From Adineta vaga (taxonomy: Eukaryota; Rotifera): a DNA stretch of 64,000 bases. Under the pieces are notes generated by a model. It was given only the letters and a program-made list of their open reading frames with translations. It was not told the origin of the DNA and did no database searches. The number at the start of each line of letters is the position of its first letter. Positions within the stretch are counted from its first letter, which is position 1. Where the stretch lies: assembly GCA_021613535.1 (NCBI GenBank), contig CP075494.1, positions 5,580,001 through 5,644,000 of the forward strand. Reading direction: 5' to 3'. A program made the position numbers and the translations under genes. Below, one piece after another: positions 54,384 to 64,000 of the stretch.

Positions 54384-55649
54384 ATGAAAGAAAATAAAAA
54401 CGCTACTTCTTGTTTCGATTGGCTTCAATTAATTATTTATATATGTATTCCTGTTGCTATTGCTGTTTATACAGTATTAGAAAACAATCGTGAATCAGCT
54501 ATTGCAATGGCTAATCGTGCACATGATCTTCATATAGCTGATGATGAACAAAAAGATTTGATTCTTAATGAATGTCAAAAAGTATTGAGCAAATTAATTG
54601 AAAAACACGGAACTGAATTCGATCCTGGTTCATCGACTTCACTTGTAGTTCGTTTTGCCGTACTTTCCGCATTAAATCGACTTGATTTAACTCGACGAAA
54701 TTTTCTTATTCGATTATTATACGAAGCGAAATTAATTACTTGTCAAACACCAAATTGTCGACCATCGATTGATCTTCAATCTGCAAATTTAATGGATTTA
54801 AGTTTCGATTGTGAGTATCAACGAAAAGAATTATATTATCTTTCATTAGAAAATACAGTTATGTCAAGAGCAGATTTTTTCGATATGAATATCCATGGTG
54901 GAAATTTCAAAAGAGCTAAATTAGATCAAGCTAATTTTGCATGGACACGAAATGATTATACGTTTGAGAATTGTGCAAATTCATATTGTATGGAAAATGT
55001 TTCTACTCCATTATCTTTTGAAAAAGCAAATTTAACAATGGCATCATTTCATACTGCTACCTATGGTACGGCTAATTTTATCGATGCAATTATGACGAAT
55101 GTCAATTTGGACAATTTTTTCTGTGGAAATTGCATATTTCAAGCTACGGATTTAAGTGGAGTCAATTTTCGTGACGCAGGAATACATGATTCTTCGATGC
55201 TTTTTATTATTCTTGATAATGCTGATCTTCAACGATCTGTTTTTGGACCTAATGTAGAATTTTCCAGTTCTTCAATGAAAAATACTAATGCAGGTTATAC
55301 TCATTTTATGGAATGTCAATTCTCAGATTTTGATTTTCAAAATACATTATTCGATCATGTTTCATTTACAGAAGTTACTTTTGCCAAATCAAATATGATT
55401 AAAGTATCAATGGAGTATAGTAGAATAATAAATACAACATTTACATCAATCAACTTAAGTGATAGTAATTGGCGTTATGTTCATTGTCAGAATTGCATAT
55501 TTGATCGAGTAAATTTTATGAATGCTGATTTCTCATATGCAACATTCATTGAAAGTGATTTTACAAATGCCATAATTACAGAAGGACAATTAAAACAAAT
55601 GAAATCTTTAGAACATTCATTACTTCCCAGAAAAATGGTATTGAATTAG
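54384..55649 (+). CDS. Membrane-anchored pentapeptide-repeat protein
   Basis: 421 residues from the ATG at 54384 (an upstream in-frame codon at 54348 is GTG). A hydrophobic anchor (WLQLIIYICIPVAIAVYTVL) near residues 14-33 is followed by a helical region with a conserved-looking ADDEQKDLILNEC, and from about residue 130 by pentapeptide-like repeats of the A(D/N)LxxA type (e.g. ANLMDLSF, KRAKLDQANFAW, TDLSGVNFRDAG, MNADFSYATFIESDFTNA). Such repeats fold as a right-handed square beta-helix. The family is abundant in bacteria, particularly cyanobacteria, and rare in animals; function is usually unknown. No intron, consistent with possible bacterial origin. Confidence 0.82.
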   Translation: MKENKNATSCFDWLQLIIYICIPVAIAVYTVLENNRESAIAMANRAHDLHIADDEQKDLILNECQKVLSKLIEKHGTEFDPGSSTSLVVRFAVLSALNRLDLTRRNFLIRLLYEAKLITCQTPNCRPSIDLQSANLMDLSFDCEYQRKELYYLSLENTVMSRADFFDMNIHGGNFKRAKLDQANFAWTRNDYTFENCANSYCMENVSTPLSFEKANLTMASFHTATYGTANFIDAIMTNVNLDNFFCGNCIFQATDLSGVNFRDAGIHDSSMLFIILDNADLQRSVFGPNVEFSSSSMKNTNAGYTHFMECQFSDFDFQNTLFDHVSFTEVTFAKSNMIKVSMEYSRIINTTFTSINLSDSNWRYVHCQNCIFDRVNFMNADFSYATFIESDFTNAIITEGQLKQMKSLEHSLLPRKMVLN

Positions 55650-56024
55650 CAATAAATGATCTTTCGATGCGATATATATATATATATATCAAGACTTAGC
55701 TCACTGTTATATGAAAGAAACATTATCAAAATGTCTATTTTTACAAAAGTAGTACGATGTTGATTTTTTTTTCTATGTAAAATATTCTTTGTGCATTCTG
55801 ATAATATTAATGTGTCAATAAGGAAAAATCTTCAGGTTATATCCTCGATGTACGTCAAATAAATAATTACAGGATGTTCTTTGCCAGTATTATGAAATAT
55901 TCGAAAAAAGAATTTGTTTAACATCAATTTCTCTCTCTCTCACTTTTCATTGAAATAACATGAAATAAAGCGTTACGCACCTTTCATAATACGCCAACTT
56001 ATTTATCTCAAAATTCACATTCAA
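55650..56024. other. Intergenic with (TA)n run
   Basis: A (TA)n tract at about 55672-55689 lies just after the pentapeptide gene. No gene seen. The sequence before 56025 is not similar to the upstream flank of the first GPCR copy. Confidence 0.5.
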
Positions 56025-57114
56025 ATGTCTGACCATTTATTTATAAATTCACTTAATTACGCTACAAATTACACAAATATATTTATTGGTATACCACTTA
56101 TTATTGGTGGAGTTTTTGGTGGATTATTGAATATCATTGTTTTTCTCAGTCTTGAGATTTATCGACAAAATTCTACAGCATTTTATCTAATTATTGTTTC
56201 AATTGTTAATATTGGTCAGTTATTAACAGGTCTACTTTCTCGAGTTCTTATCAGTGCGTTTGGATTTGATTGGACTGAGTCGTCATTAGTCTTTTGTAAA
56301 CTAAGATATACTATTTTTCAAGCATGTGGAATCATATCTCCCATGTGTTTATGTTTGGTAACTATCGATCAATTCTTAGCAACATCTACTCGTCTACAAT
56401 GGCAACGATGGAGTAGTATTAAAGTTGCACATAGATCATCATCTATATGTATCATCTTTTGGCTTCTGTATGGAATTCCATATCTGATTTATTACAATCC
56501 AACTCTTATAAACAGCACTAAACAAACAGGTTGTATGATAACAAATTCAAATTATCTAAAATATTACAGTAGTGTTCATACTCCTATAATAATGGGTGCT
56601 ATTCCAATTATCATTACAACTGTCTTTGGCTTCTTAGCATATCGAAATGTGAAACAATTTTCTCATCGAGCAATTCCACTTGTTCGTCGTCGACATGAAA
56701 CTCAATTGACAATTATGGTTTTTGTTCAAATTATTTTCAATATATTTGCTACAACACCTGTCTTTGTTATACGTACTCTTGCCTCTCAAACTACTCTAAC
56801 GAGCGATCCAAAAATTGGTGCTCAAATGCAATTTGCAATTGCGTTAACAACTGGTATCTATTATTTCTATTATGCCGTAAGATAGAATTCTTTTTTTTTG
56901 TGAGATGAACTCGATGTGTTTATTTTAGGTTCCATTTTACATTTACATATGTGTATCGGAACGATTTCGAAACCAACTTCGTTATGTGATTATTGATATA
57001 CATATGAATCGATGTCGAAGATTGAAAAGGAACCAAGTAATCCCGCAAGTACAAATAATATTAAAAAGCGAAATTCAAGACGTTATAGTCATCGATACTA
57101 ATATCGTTCAATAA
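56025..57114 (+). CDS. Rhodopsin-like GPCR (copy 2 of a converted pair)
   Basis: Exons 56025-56876 and 56929-57114 with a 52-base intron; 345 residues. The core from TM1 to the start of the C-terminal tail is the same as in the gene at 733-1826, with TIDQFLATS (one residue later Thr instead of Ala) and VPFYIYICVSERFR. The N-terminal about 35 residues (MSDHLFINSLNYATNYTN onward) and the C-terminal tail (NQVIPQVQI onward) are only distantly related to copy 1. Extracellular N-terminus and intracellular tail may therefore give different ligand access or coupling while the helical bundle is kept the same. Confidence 0.85.
56128..57029 (+). repeat. Near-identical block shared with 833-1735 (putative conversion tract, copy 2)
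   Basis: About 902 bases with one 1-base indel and two substitutions relative to copy 1, including the intron. Identity begins and ends abruptly inside the coding sequence. Confidence 0.85.
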
Positions 57115-57788
57115 CTCGAAATTTTTCTGTTGTTTGTTATTTTTTCTTCATCATTGTTTCGTAATGTATTCTAAAATACAATATCGACGTTATTTTCACA
57201 TGAAAATATTATCGTGAACGTGAAGTTAATTTAATTAAGACAATGGCATTGACATTGTATGAGAAACATGATAAATAATATAAAATTATTTATTAGAATA
57301 TAATTTATAAGAATCAAAAATTAATTATAAATCCTGCCTCTAAATGCCTATTCATTTATAATATTTTCTAAGGATAGAATAGATGAAAAGAACTTCCGTT
57401 TCAGATTAATTTATAGGCTATATTTGATGCTTGCCTTTAACATTATTAAGTGTAATGTTATTCATTTAAATTGATCTATATCACATGTTGAATACACGTG
57501 ATTGCATAATTTCATGGTTTTGTTCGACGTCTCGTATTCAAAATGTATTTAATCATATTAGTTTTTCTTTTCTATGTGTTTTCTTTGGACGATTCCCTCG
57601 ATATATTTCATAGATCGACGATAAAATTTGATCGTTCAGTGCAAATAATTATATAACACAGATAAATGTATTGAATGAACTCCGGTACACTGTATTTTCC
57701 GCAGTATAAATACAGCTGATCTTTCAATAGAAAGTATAATATTCGTTTACATTTTTCACTTATTCATTCGTCGAATTTAACTGCAATT
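57115..57788. other. Intergenic, no gene seen
   Basis: AT-rich; contains the TATA box of the downstream gene at 57705-57712. Confidence 0.5.
57705..57712 (+). promoter_or_regulatory. TATA box of the repeat-bearing hydrophilic protein gene
   Basis: TATAAATA, 77 bases before the ATG at 57789, in the context GCAGTATAAATACAGCTG. Confidence 0.5.
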
Positions 57789-58310
57789 ATGCCAAACATT
57801 TCAAATCAAGATAAATCACATACCGATATGCGTCTTCGTGATAATCGCGAAGAATCTGGCAAGGAACATCTTACAAAAGATGGTCAACCCGATCATCGTT
57901 ACAAGGAAAATCGTTCCGATAATGAAAACAGCAAAGATCAACGATCAAATGATCAATATGATGATAATGATGGTATGTTTGAATATTTTTTCAATACTTT
58001 CTCTTGATTGAAATCAATAGATTCATCAAAATTGGCCGATATTCCAACTAAAGCTGATGGAACAGCCGATATGCGTTATGCTGAAAGTAAAGAAGCTGTA
58101 GCAGCCGGTCTCATTGAAAAAGATGAAGTCATCGAAGGTAAAAATATCTTTTAATTTCCAAACAATTTTTCAATTATTTTTGTTTGTATAGAAGCTATGA
58201 ATGGTGATGATCATCAGCATAACCAACAACAGCAAAGTAGTCATCGCAAGCAAGATGGTACTGAAGATAAACGATACAAGGAAAATCAACAAGATCGAGA
58301 TGAAGAATAA
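57789..58310 (+). CDS. Highly charged hydrophilic protein with DG..D.RY repeats (LEA/hydrophilin-like)
   Basis: Exons 57789-57972, 58021-58137 and 58192-58310 (introns of 48 and 54 bases), frame-consistent, 139 residues. No hydrophobic segment; rich in Asp, Glu, Lys, Asn and Gln. A motif recurs three times: DGQPDHRYKENR (31-42), DGTADMRYAESK (74-85) and DGTEDKRYKENQ (122-133), roughly one per exon. Composition and repeats are reminiscent of LEA-type or hydrophilin proteins that protect cells during desiccation, but no named LEA motif is matched with certainty. A well-placed TATA box supports expression. Confidence 0.65.
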
Positions 58311-58681
58311 AAACAATGCAATACTAGATAGATATTTATCTAGTTATTTATTTTCCTACTATTTATTTGTTATAATCTAGCTCGTTTAAATATTTTCTAA
58401 TATGATCAATAAATATTATTCTAAACAATCTAATTACAGTCTTCTTTGGATAATGAACATTCACCTTAATGATTCTTATTTATTGTAAAACGAATAAAAA
58501 AAAGGTCCCGATAATAGCATCGTTTATTTTTATTTTCTCTTCTTTCAAAATATAGAAATGTTTTCGTTTAACAAAATAAACAAAAGAAAAACGTTTCAAC
58601 CGAGTTAATGTCACTTGCACTCCAACGGATACTGACAAGTGTGAAAAAAAATAAAAACAGAAGAGAGTAGTTTTTCTTATT
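58311..58681. other. Convergent 3' intergenic region, no gene seen
   Basis: Between the hydrophilic protein gene (plus) and the 3' end of importin-5 (minus). AATAAA elements are present on both strands. Confidence 0.45.
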
Positions 58682-61600
58682 TTAAACACTAGCATGATGA
58701 TTCATAAAATGATTGCTCGATCCAACTGGTGGAGATGATGTTGATGAGACAGATGAATTCAATGCATTTGCTAATGCTTGACGTTCTTCATTACTTAAAA
58801 CGTTCATACATGTTTGAAAGATTTGTGGAATTGTCTAGTAAAAGAAGAAGATTTGAAGAGAAGAGAAAAGAATCAATTCTTACTTGAACATGTTTTAAGA
58901 TTAGGACCATACGTTGACCAACAACAGAATTAACTTCAATAGCTGATTTAGCAAAAGCATCAGCGAATAGTTTAATCACATTCGGAACATTCGAATTGTC
59001 TTGACCGATTATCACCGGATTATTTCTGAGACAGACAGATAGAAAGATAAGAATGTTATTTTTCTTTTTCTACTTACGATTCAATTAAATCACATAGATA
59101 ACCATAAACATGTGGTGTTTCTTCTGTATCTTCATGAATTGGAAGCCATGATAACCAGATTTGATGAAGCTAAATAAGTTTTGTTTCAGTTTTCATTCAT
59201 TATTCAAATGTATCGATTCTTCTTACTTTATCGATATTATCCACACATGAGTTATTAAATTTAAAGATCTTTGTTACTGCACTAACTGCATTCTCTGTTG
59301 CTGTATTATTTTCAACCGATCGACTATCAGGTGCGCTGATGAGTGCAAACAAAGGTGGTAAAGCTTCAGCACATGCACGTGCATAAACAGGACCACCATT
59401 CATACCCATAACACCAAATCCATAAGCAGCAGCTTGACGAATCTTTGAAAAGAAGAAAGATAAAAGTTAAAAACTGTTCAGATGATTTACTTCAGCTGAT
59501 TGATCAGAGAGACTTTCAGCCATACGAGAAAGAAAGAATTGTGAATAACGATGTGAATGTGCTCCAGTAAATTGAATAACATCATCGAATACACATAATG
59601 CCCATTGACGATCAGATATGGTTCGTGTTTGTTGAAGAAGTGTATAAAAATGTGGAACTAATGTATCGAAATAAACCAAATACGATTCTGTATAGGTAAC
59701 AAGAAGTGAATGAATTATATCGGATAAACGATTTAAAATATATGCATCAAAATCATCTTCTTCCATCATTTCTTCTTCTGCTTCTTCATCATGATCTTCG
59801 TCATGACGTTTTTCTGCACGTTCATTTGAACGTTCGAAATGTTTCTTAAAGTGACTGTCAAGAATTGTTGTTAATTCTTTCAATTCATCGGCTGTTAAAC
59901 ATGTTACACCTAATGTTTCAATACACTAAAAATAAAAACAAATTAAATTAAATTAAATTAAATTTTATGTCAAAATCTTACTTTGCCCAAGGATAAAAAT
60001 AATTCTCCAAGAACTTCATGATCAGGTTCTATTTCAATAGCTTTGAATAATTCTTTATTCATATATTGCCACATTTGACGAACATAATCGTCACCACGTA
60101 ACTTAGCACAATCAAGTAATAATGGTAATGATTCAGCCGCAGCAGCACGAACACCTACAAAAGAACAACGAGAAGTTTTCTATGATATTTATTCACTTAA
60201 ATATTTCGATACTGAATTATATAAAGATCTATAGTGGGTTACGAATACATTACCTTCATGGAAATAAAATCGTAGTAATGGAACCATTAATTTCGTTGTT
60301 TCTTCAACATAATTAACAAAACCTTCTTTTAATTCTCTTGCATAACAAACTAACATTGAACATGCGCTTGCTTTTTCTTCTAAACCTGTTGTTTTAATTC
60401 CAAATGCCTGTTAAATTCAAATCGATTCCTTCTAATTCATCTTTAAACAAAAAAAGTCGTACTTGATCGCCAACATTCAAAACTTCCCAATTATCATCTT
60501 CATCAACTTCTGTTTCGTCATCAGCAAGTACAGTTACTTCTGGTTTGAATGCTGCTGCTTTAAGAACTGGTCCCATAACAATAGGTAAATATTGTTCAAA
60601 ATCTTTGCCTAATATTTTACATATTCTTGTCCAAGCACCAATCAAATAAGCAACTTGTGGATCATCATTACCAAGATTATCGAAGTCCACTTGAGTTTTA
60701 ACTAATTCTTGCATAACTTCATAACAATCATTAATAAACTAGATAGAAAGGAAACAAATAGGATTTAATCGTATATGATATAAACAACAAACTTTTTCTT
60801 TGCCAACAGCTAAACCAATTAAACTAATACATTCCATTGTTTTACCACGTAACATACGATAATCAGGTGAAATAGCATTTTTAAATAGATATTTCAATTG
60901 TGGCATAAATCTTTAAAATAAGAAAAACATTGATTTACTAGAGCACAAACAGCAAAAAAGATAATAAACTAACCGGTCGTAATATGGTGAAAATTCTTGT
61001 GCAACTGTATCAGCAATAGCAGCAAGTGTTGTTACGATTTGTTCAAGTACCAATTTGCGATTATGATGAACAAGCTAATGAATAAAATAAAGTGACTTTC
61101 ATGTAACAATGATAATCAATTTGAATTACCTCTTGATATTTTCGACTTAAAACTTGTTCTAATTTTTCAATAATTTGTGGAAGATGTTCGACAAGTAAAC
61201 GTGCTGGACAATCTTCTGAAAAATTAACTAATGCAGCACCACCATGAGCTTGTGTTCGTGGATTATCATTATCATCAAGTATTGAAAGAAGACCTGGAAT
61301 AACTGTCGCATGAAATTTCTTTTGAAATGTTCCTTGAAAATCAGTTGACATTTGTCCTAATGCATTACAAGCTGCATAACGAACACGTGGATGCTAAAAA
61401 TATAATTAAATCATTTTCCAACAAATTCTTTGTGTCTTGCTCTTTACCGAATCTTTAAGAAACACCAAGATACCATTGACAAGATCATCAAGAATTGCAG
61501 CCATTTCTTTATGACAACCTTCACCGGTAGCTGATAATGCCATTAAACCAGCATGACGATAACGCCAATCAGCTAGAAAATACAAAAACAAACTATGATT

Positions 61601-63207
61601 AGGATTTTGTTTTTTCTTTCTTCAAATGAATTCATTACGATTTTGAAGCATAGTTTGAACAGTAGTTAAGATGTAATTAAGTACAGTTTTTCCACCAAGT
61701 GCACATGATAATCGATCTAATGAACTTTCACCAACGACAGCATTACTACAAAAAATGAAATGATAAAATCAATCTTTCATTGTACATATCTTTACCTATC
61801 ATCTTCTTCATCTTCGATTGTATCTTTTGTTGACCATTCTGAATCATCATCTAAATCGACCATCATTTCCAATAATTGAGGAACTAAATATCAATATAAA
61901 TTTATTGATTTTTATTCGTTTTCTTATTTCGAAGTTTTTACCAAGTCTATTAAGATATTTCTTAGCAACTTTTCGTACCATTCCACTAGCTGTTTCTGCA
62001 AGAGTAATTAAAACTTCAAGTGCTAAATGACGACGTGATTCTTCAAATTTTTCTTTTTCTTGCATTGTCTAAATCCCAAGAAATTCATAAAAGTAACCTT
62101 CATACATATAATTTCAATACAAACTTGAAGACATAGATTGAAAATTTCATCGATTGCAGGCCGAAGATATTTTGGAATATTTTCCGCAATATCAACCAAT
62201 GCTTTCAAAACGGTATCATCATCCGTATGAGTTAAACTATGTGTGACAGTCTAAAATTCATTGTTAGAGAATAAATTGAAATTGAAACTAAGTAAAGAAG
62301 TCAACCTACCGAAAGAAAAGATGGTAAACAATCTCGATAGATATTCAACACTTGTGTATTATCGCAATTATGTTTAAGATAAGCAGCAAATGCTGTTGCA
62401 GCTGTATAACGAACTTTAGTTTCTTGATCATTTAAACAACTCAAGAAAATTTGATGAATTATTTGAGTTAATTGTTCAGCTTGATTACCAAATATTCCTG
62501 GAAAAGCTCTAAAGAAATTGTTGAATTAGGAAAACGAATGGATTATGAGAGTATTCAATTACTCAAAAATGATTAAAGATGCTTCTTTTAATGCGCTATG
62601 TGGTGAATTAGCCGATTGAAAAAGAAATTCCATAATTTCTGGCCATTGTGATTGATCATTTTCATCTGAATGAAATTGAATTGTAAGAGAAAATATTCAA
62701 ATCGATTTTGTAATACAATACCCATTAAATTTCTGGCTAATTCAGCAGCAACATAACAAACTTTTTTTCGAATATTTTCATCATCATCTAATTGTGTTAT
62801 ACGAGTGAGCAATTCTTTTTTCAAAGCCATTTGTTGATCAGGGGAATATTTTGACCAAAAATTCTCGAAATTTGATTGAAATAATCGTCGAAGTAAAACA
62901 GCAGCGAATGCTCGTAACTTGAATAAAAATGGATTGATAATCAAAGAAGATTTCTCAGACAAATTTGCACTCTTACCGGTGTACCTAATGCTAAATTTCG
63001 TAATGTTGACATTAACAAAATTGTTTTTTGTTCATCGGGTATCTCTTGATAGATTGCCTAGTAAATATGATGATTTGAAATAGAAAAGATCATTTAGTCT
63101 ATGTTTAAACAAACCTCGGCAGCTGTTCGTTTATCATTATCGGGTTGTAAACATTCTTGTAAAGTAACAAGAAATTTTTGTTCATCTGTTGTTGATTCTG
63201 TTGTCAT
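58682..63207 (-). CDS. IPO5: Importin-5 (karyopherin beta-3, RanBP5), 21 exons
   Basis: Exons on the minus strand: 63207-63115, 63057-62977, 62917-62722, 62665-62563, 62508-62310, 62250-62125, 62068-61942, 61883-61796, 61745-61639, 61572-61448, 61393-61130, 61074-60974, 60910-60793, 60738-60463, 60407-60254, 60154-59982, 59925-59491, 59442-59227, 59169-59078, 59025-58884, 58834-58682. All phases agree, giving 1122 residues, close to the animal protein (about 1100). It is a HEAT-repeat solenoid. Family signatures include [63 protein letters not shown] and [14 protein letters not shown], with the acidic loop in the exon 8 to 9 region and a second acidic run in exon 17. It imports ribosomal proteins and histones in a RanGTP-dependent manner. 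Confidence 0.95.
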
Positions 63208-63977
63208 TGTTGGTTGTTTTGTTATTGTTTTTTGATAAAGAAAGAAAAGATTTCTATTACAGATGATTAATAGAAAGAAAAACTTAAAAGAGAAGTATTA
63301 TCTAGAAAAAATAATTAATAAAGTAACTTATATAATACAACAAATGAATCAATGCGCCATCCAAAGAAATCCTTAGTAGTAATTATGGAATACGACCCTT
63401 TGTTTGTTACAAATGATGTCATCCAATCAAGAATAGCATTCCACTATTTTAGAACAAGTTTATAGTTTTAGAAATTATATGGGAGAAAAATTATGAGATT
63501 TAGAGAAGAAAATGTAGAAAATATTTTCGAATTTCAATTTGAAAATTCATGAATTTTTATTATTCATATCTGAGCGACATCTATCGAAAGATTTGATAGA
63601 CGATTTCATAAAACTATATTGTTTAGAAAAATGAATTTGCTTTATAATTCAGAATTTTCAATTCAATAAATCCATCACCTTGATCTTCAAGTCGCGAGCA
63701 AATGAAAGAACTATTATTATCTATCTCTTTGATTTTGAAAGCGAAATAAAATTATGGTTGTGCGACACGATACATAATGATTGAAATCTTCACCTTGAGT
63801 TTCTCATCCGACAATTATGTACGCTTCAGTTGCATAACTATACTTTTGAAATATTTCTTTAAAAGGTTATTTAGTTCTTTCTTCTTTTTTTATAAATAGA
63901 CACAAGTTGACGAGGGGTTCTTCACTTTTTAGGTATCATTTACATTAAGTTTCATTTCATTTTTTCGAGTACATATA
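63208..63977. other. Intergenic, divergent promoter region
   Basis: No gene seen. It holds the importin-5 promoter (minus) and a TATA box at 63891-63898 for a plus-strand gene that may start at 63978. Confidence 0.45.
63891..63898 (+). promoter_or_regulatory. TATA box near the right edge
   Basis: TATAAATA after a pyrimidine-rich run, about 80 bases before an ATG at 63978. Confidence 0.35.
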
Positions 63978-64000
63978 ATGTTTCTCTTCATTGCACACAA
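63978..64000 (+). CDS. Possible start of a secreted or membrane protein, cut by the window edge
   Basis: ATG followed by MFLFIAH, hydrophobic enough to open a signal peptide. Supported only by the upstream TATA box; the gene body is outside the window. Confidence 0.25.

Noticed and set aside
59936-59965. AAATT tandem repeat as a CRISPR-like or regulatory array
   Set aside because: A simple five-unit microsatellite within an importin intron; no spacers.
1-64000. Transposable elements or endogenous viral genes
   Set aside because: No reverse transcriptase, transposase, integrase or viral replication motifs were seen in any long frame.

Overview
The window looks like nuclear DNA of a small, intron-compact, AT-rich animal, most likely a bdelloid rotifer. 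I infer this from three things. Almost every intron is 48-66 bp with GT..AG ends. Animal orthologues (importin-5, ariadne RBR ligase, a TGF-beta ligand, urea transporter) sit beside genes of bacterial or fungal flavour (esterase, pentapeptide-repeat protein, butanediol-dehydrogenase-like SDRs, sialidase, nicotinamidase). Several families typical of bdelloids are present: ART/TPR proteins, divergent rhodopsin-like GPCRs and ARM-TIR-SAM proteins. No transposon, virus, CRISPR array, rRNA or tRNA was recognised.

Layout. 1-7.2 kb: 3' end of a sialidase-like gene, a GPCR, a complete sialidase-like gene and an ARM-TIR-SAM-SAM protein. 7.9-20 kb, all minus strand: a second type of GPCR, a secreted nicotinamidase, a urea transporter fused to ankyrin repeats, a secreted esterase, and an alpha/beta-hydrolase/exostosin fusion. 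20.3-25 kb, plus strand: a membrane acyltransferase-like protein, a broken B-box/SPRY gene, a carbonyl reductase and a 3-hydroxyacyl-CoA dehydrogenase. 25.3-29.7 kb, minus: a four-exon TGF-beta ligand and a MAPEG protein. 30.4-44.9 kb, plus: an epoxide hydrolase, a 15-exon gene joining a DUF4590 (ERICH3-like) N-terminus to a degenerate ART domain and TPRs, a second ARM-TIR-SAM gene, an ariadne-type ligase, two tandem SDRs, an LRR protein and a CD225-like membrane protein. 44.9-47.8 kb is gene-poor and holds a broken F-box/LRR-like remnant interrupted by a GC-rich hairpin insert. 47.9-58.3 kb: an AIM24 protein, a small hydrophilic protein, a large vWA-RING protein (minus), a pentapeptide-repeat membrane protein, a second copy of the first GPCR and a three-exon repeat-bearing hydrophilic protein. 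58.7-63.2 kb, minus: importin-5 in 21 exons.

Genes are monocistronic with TATA-like boxes often close to the start codon, so there is no operon logic. Several products touch NAD or nicotinamide (two TIR proteins that keep the catalytic Glu, a nicotinamidase, a degenerate ART); physical closeness is the only evidence that they are linked. The most notable signals are three domain fusions (DUF4590-ART-TPR, urea transporter-ankyrin, hydrolase-exostosin) and an approximately 900 bp near-identical block shared by two GPCRs 55 kb apart whose ends are diverged, which looks like ectopic gene conversion. All exon models were read by eye from splice sites and frame continuity. Where the first in-frame codon is TTG or GTG, I moved the start to the first ATG or to an upstream exon.
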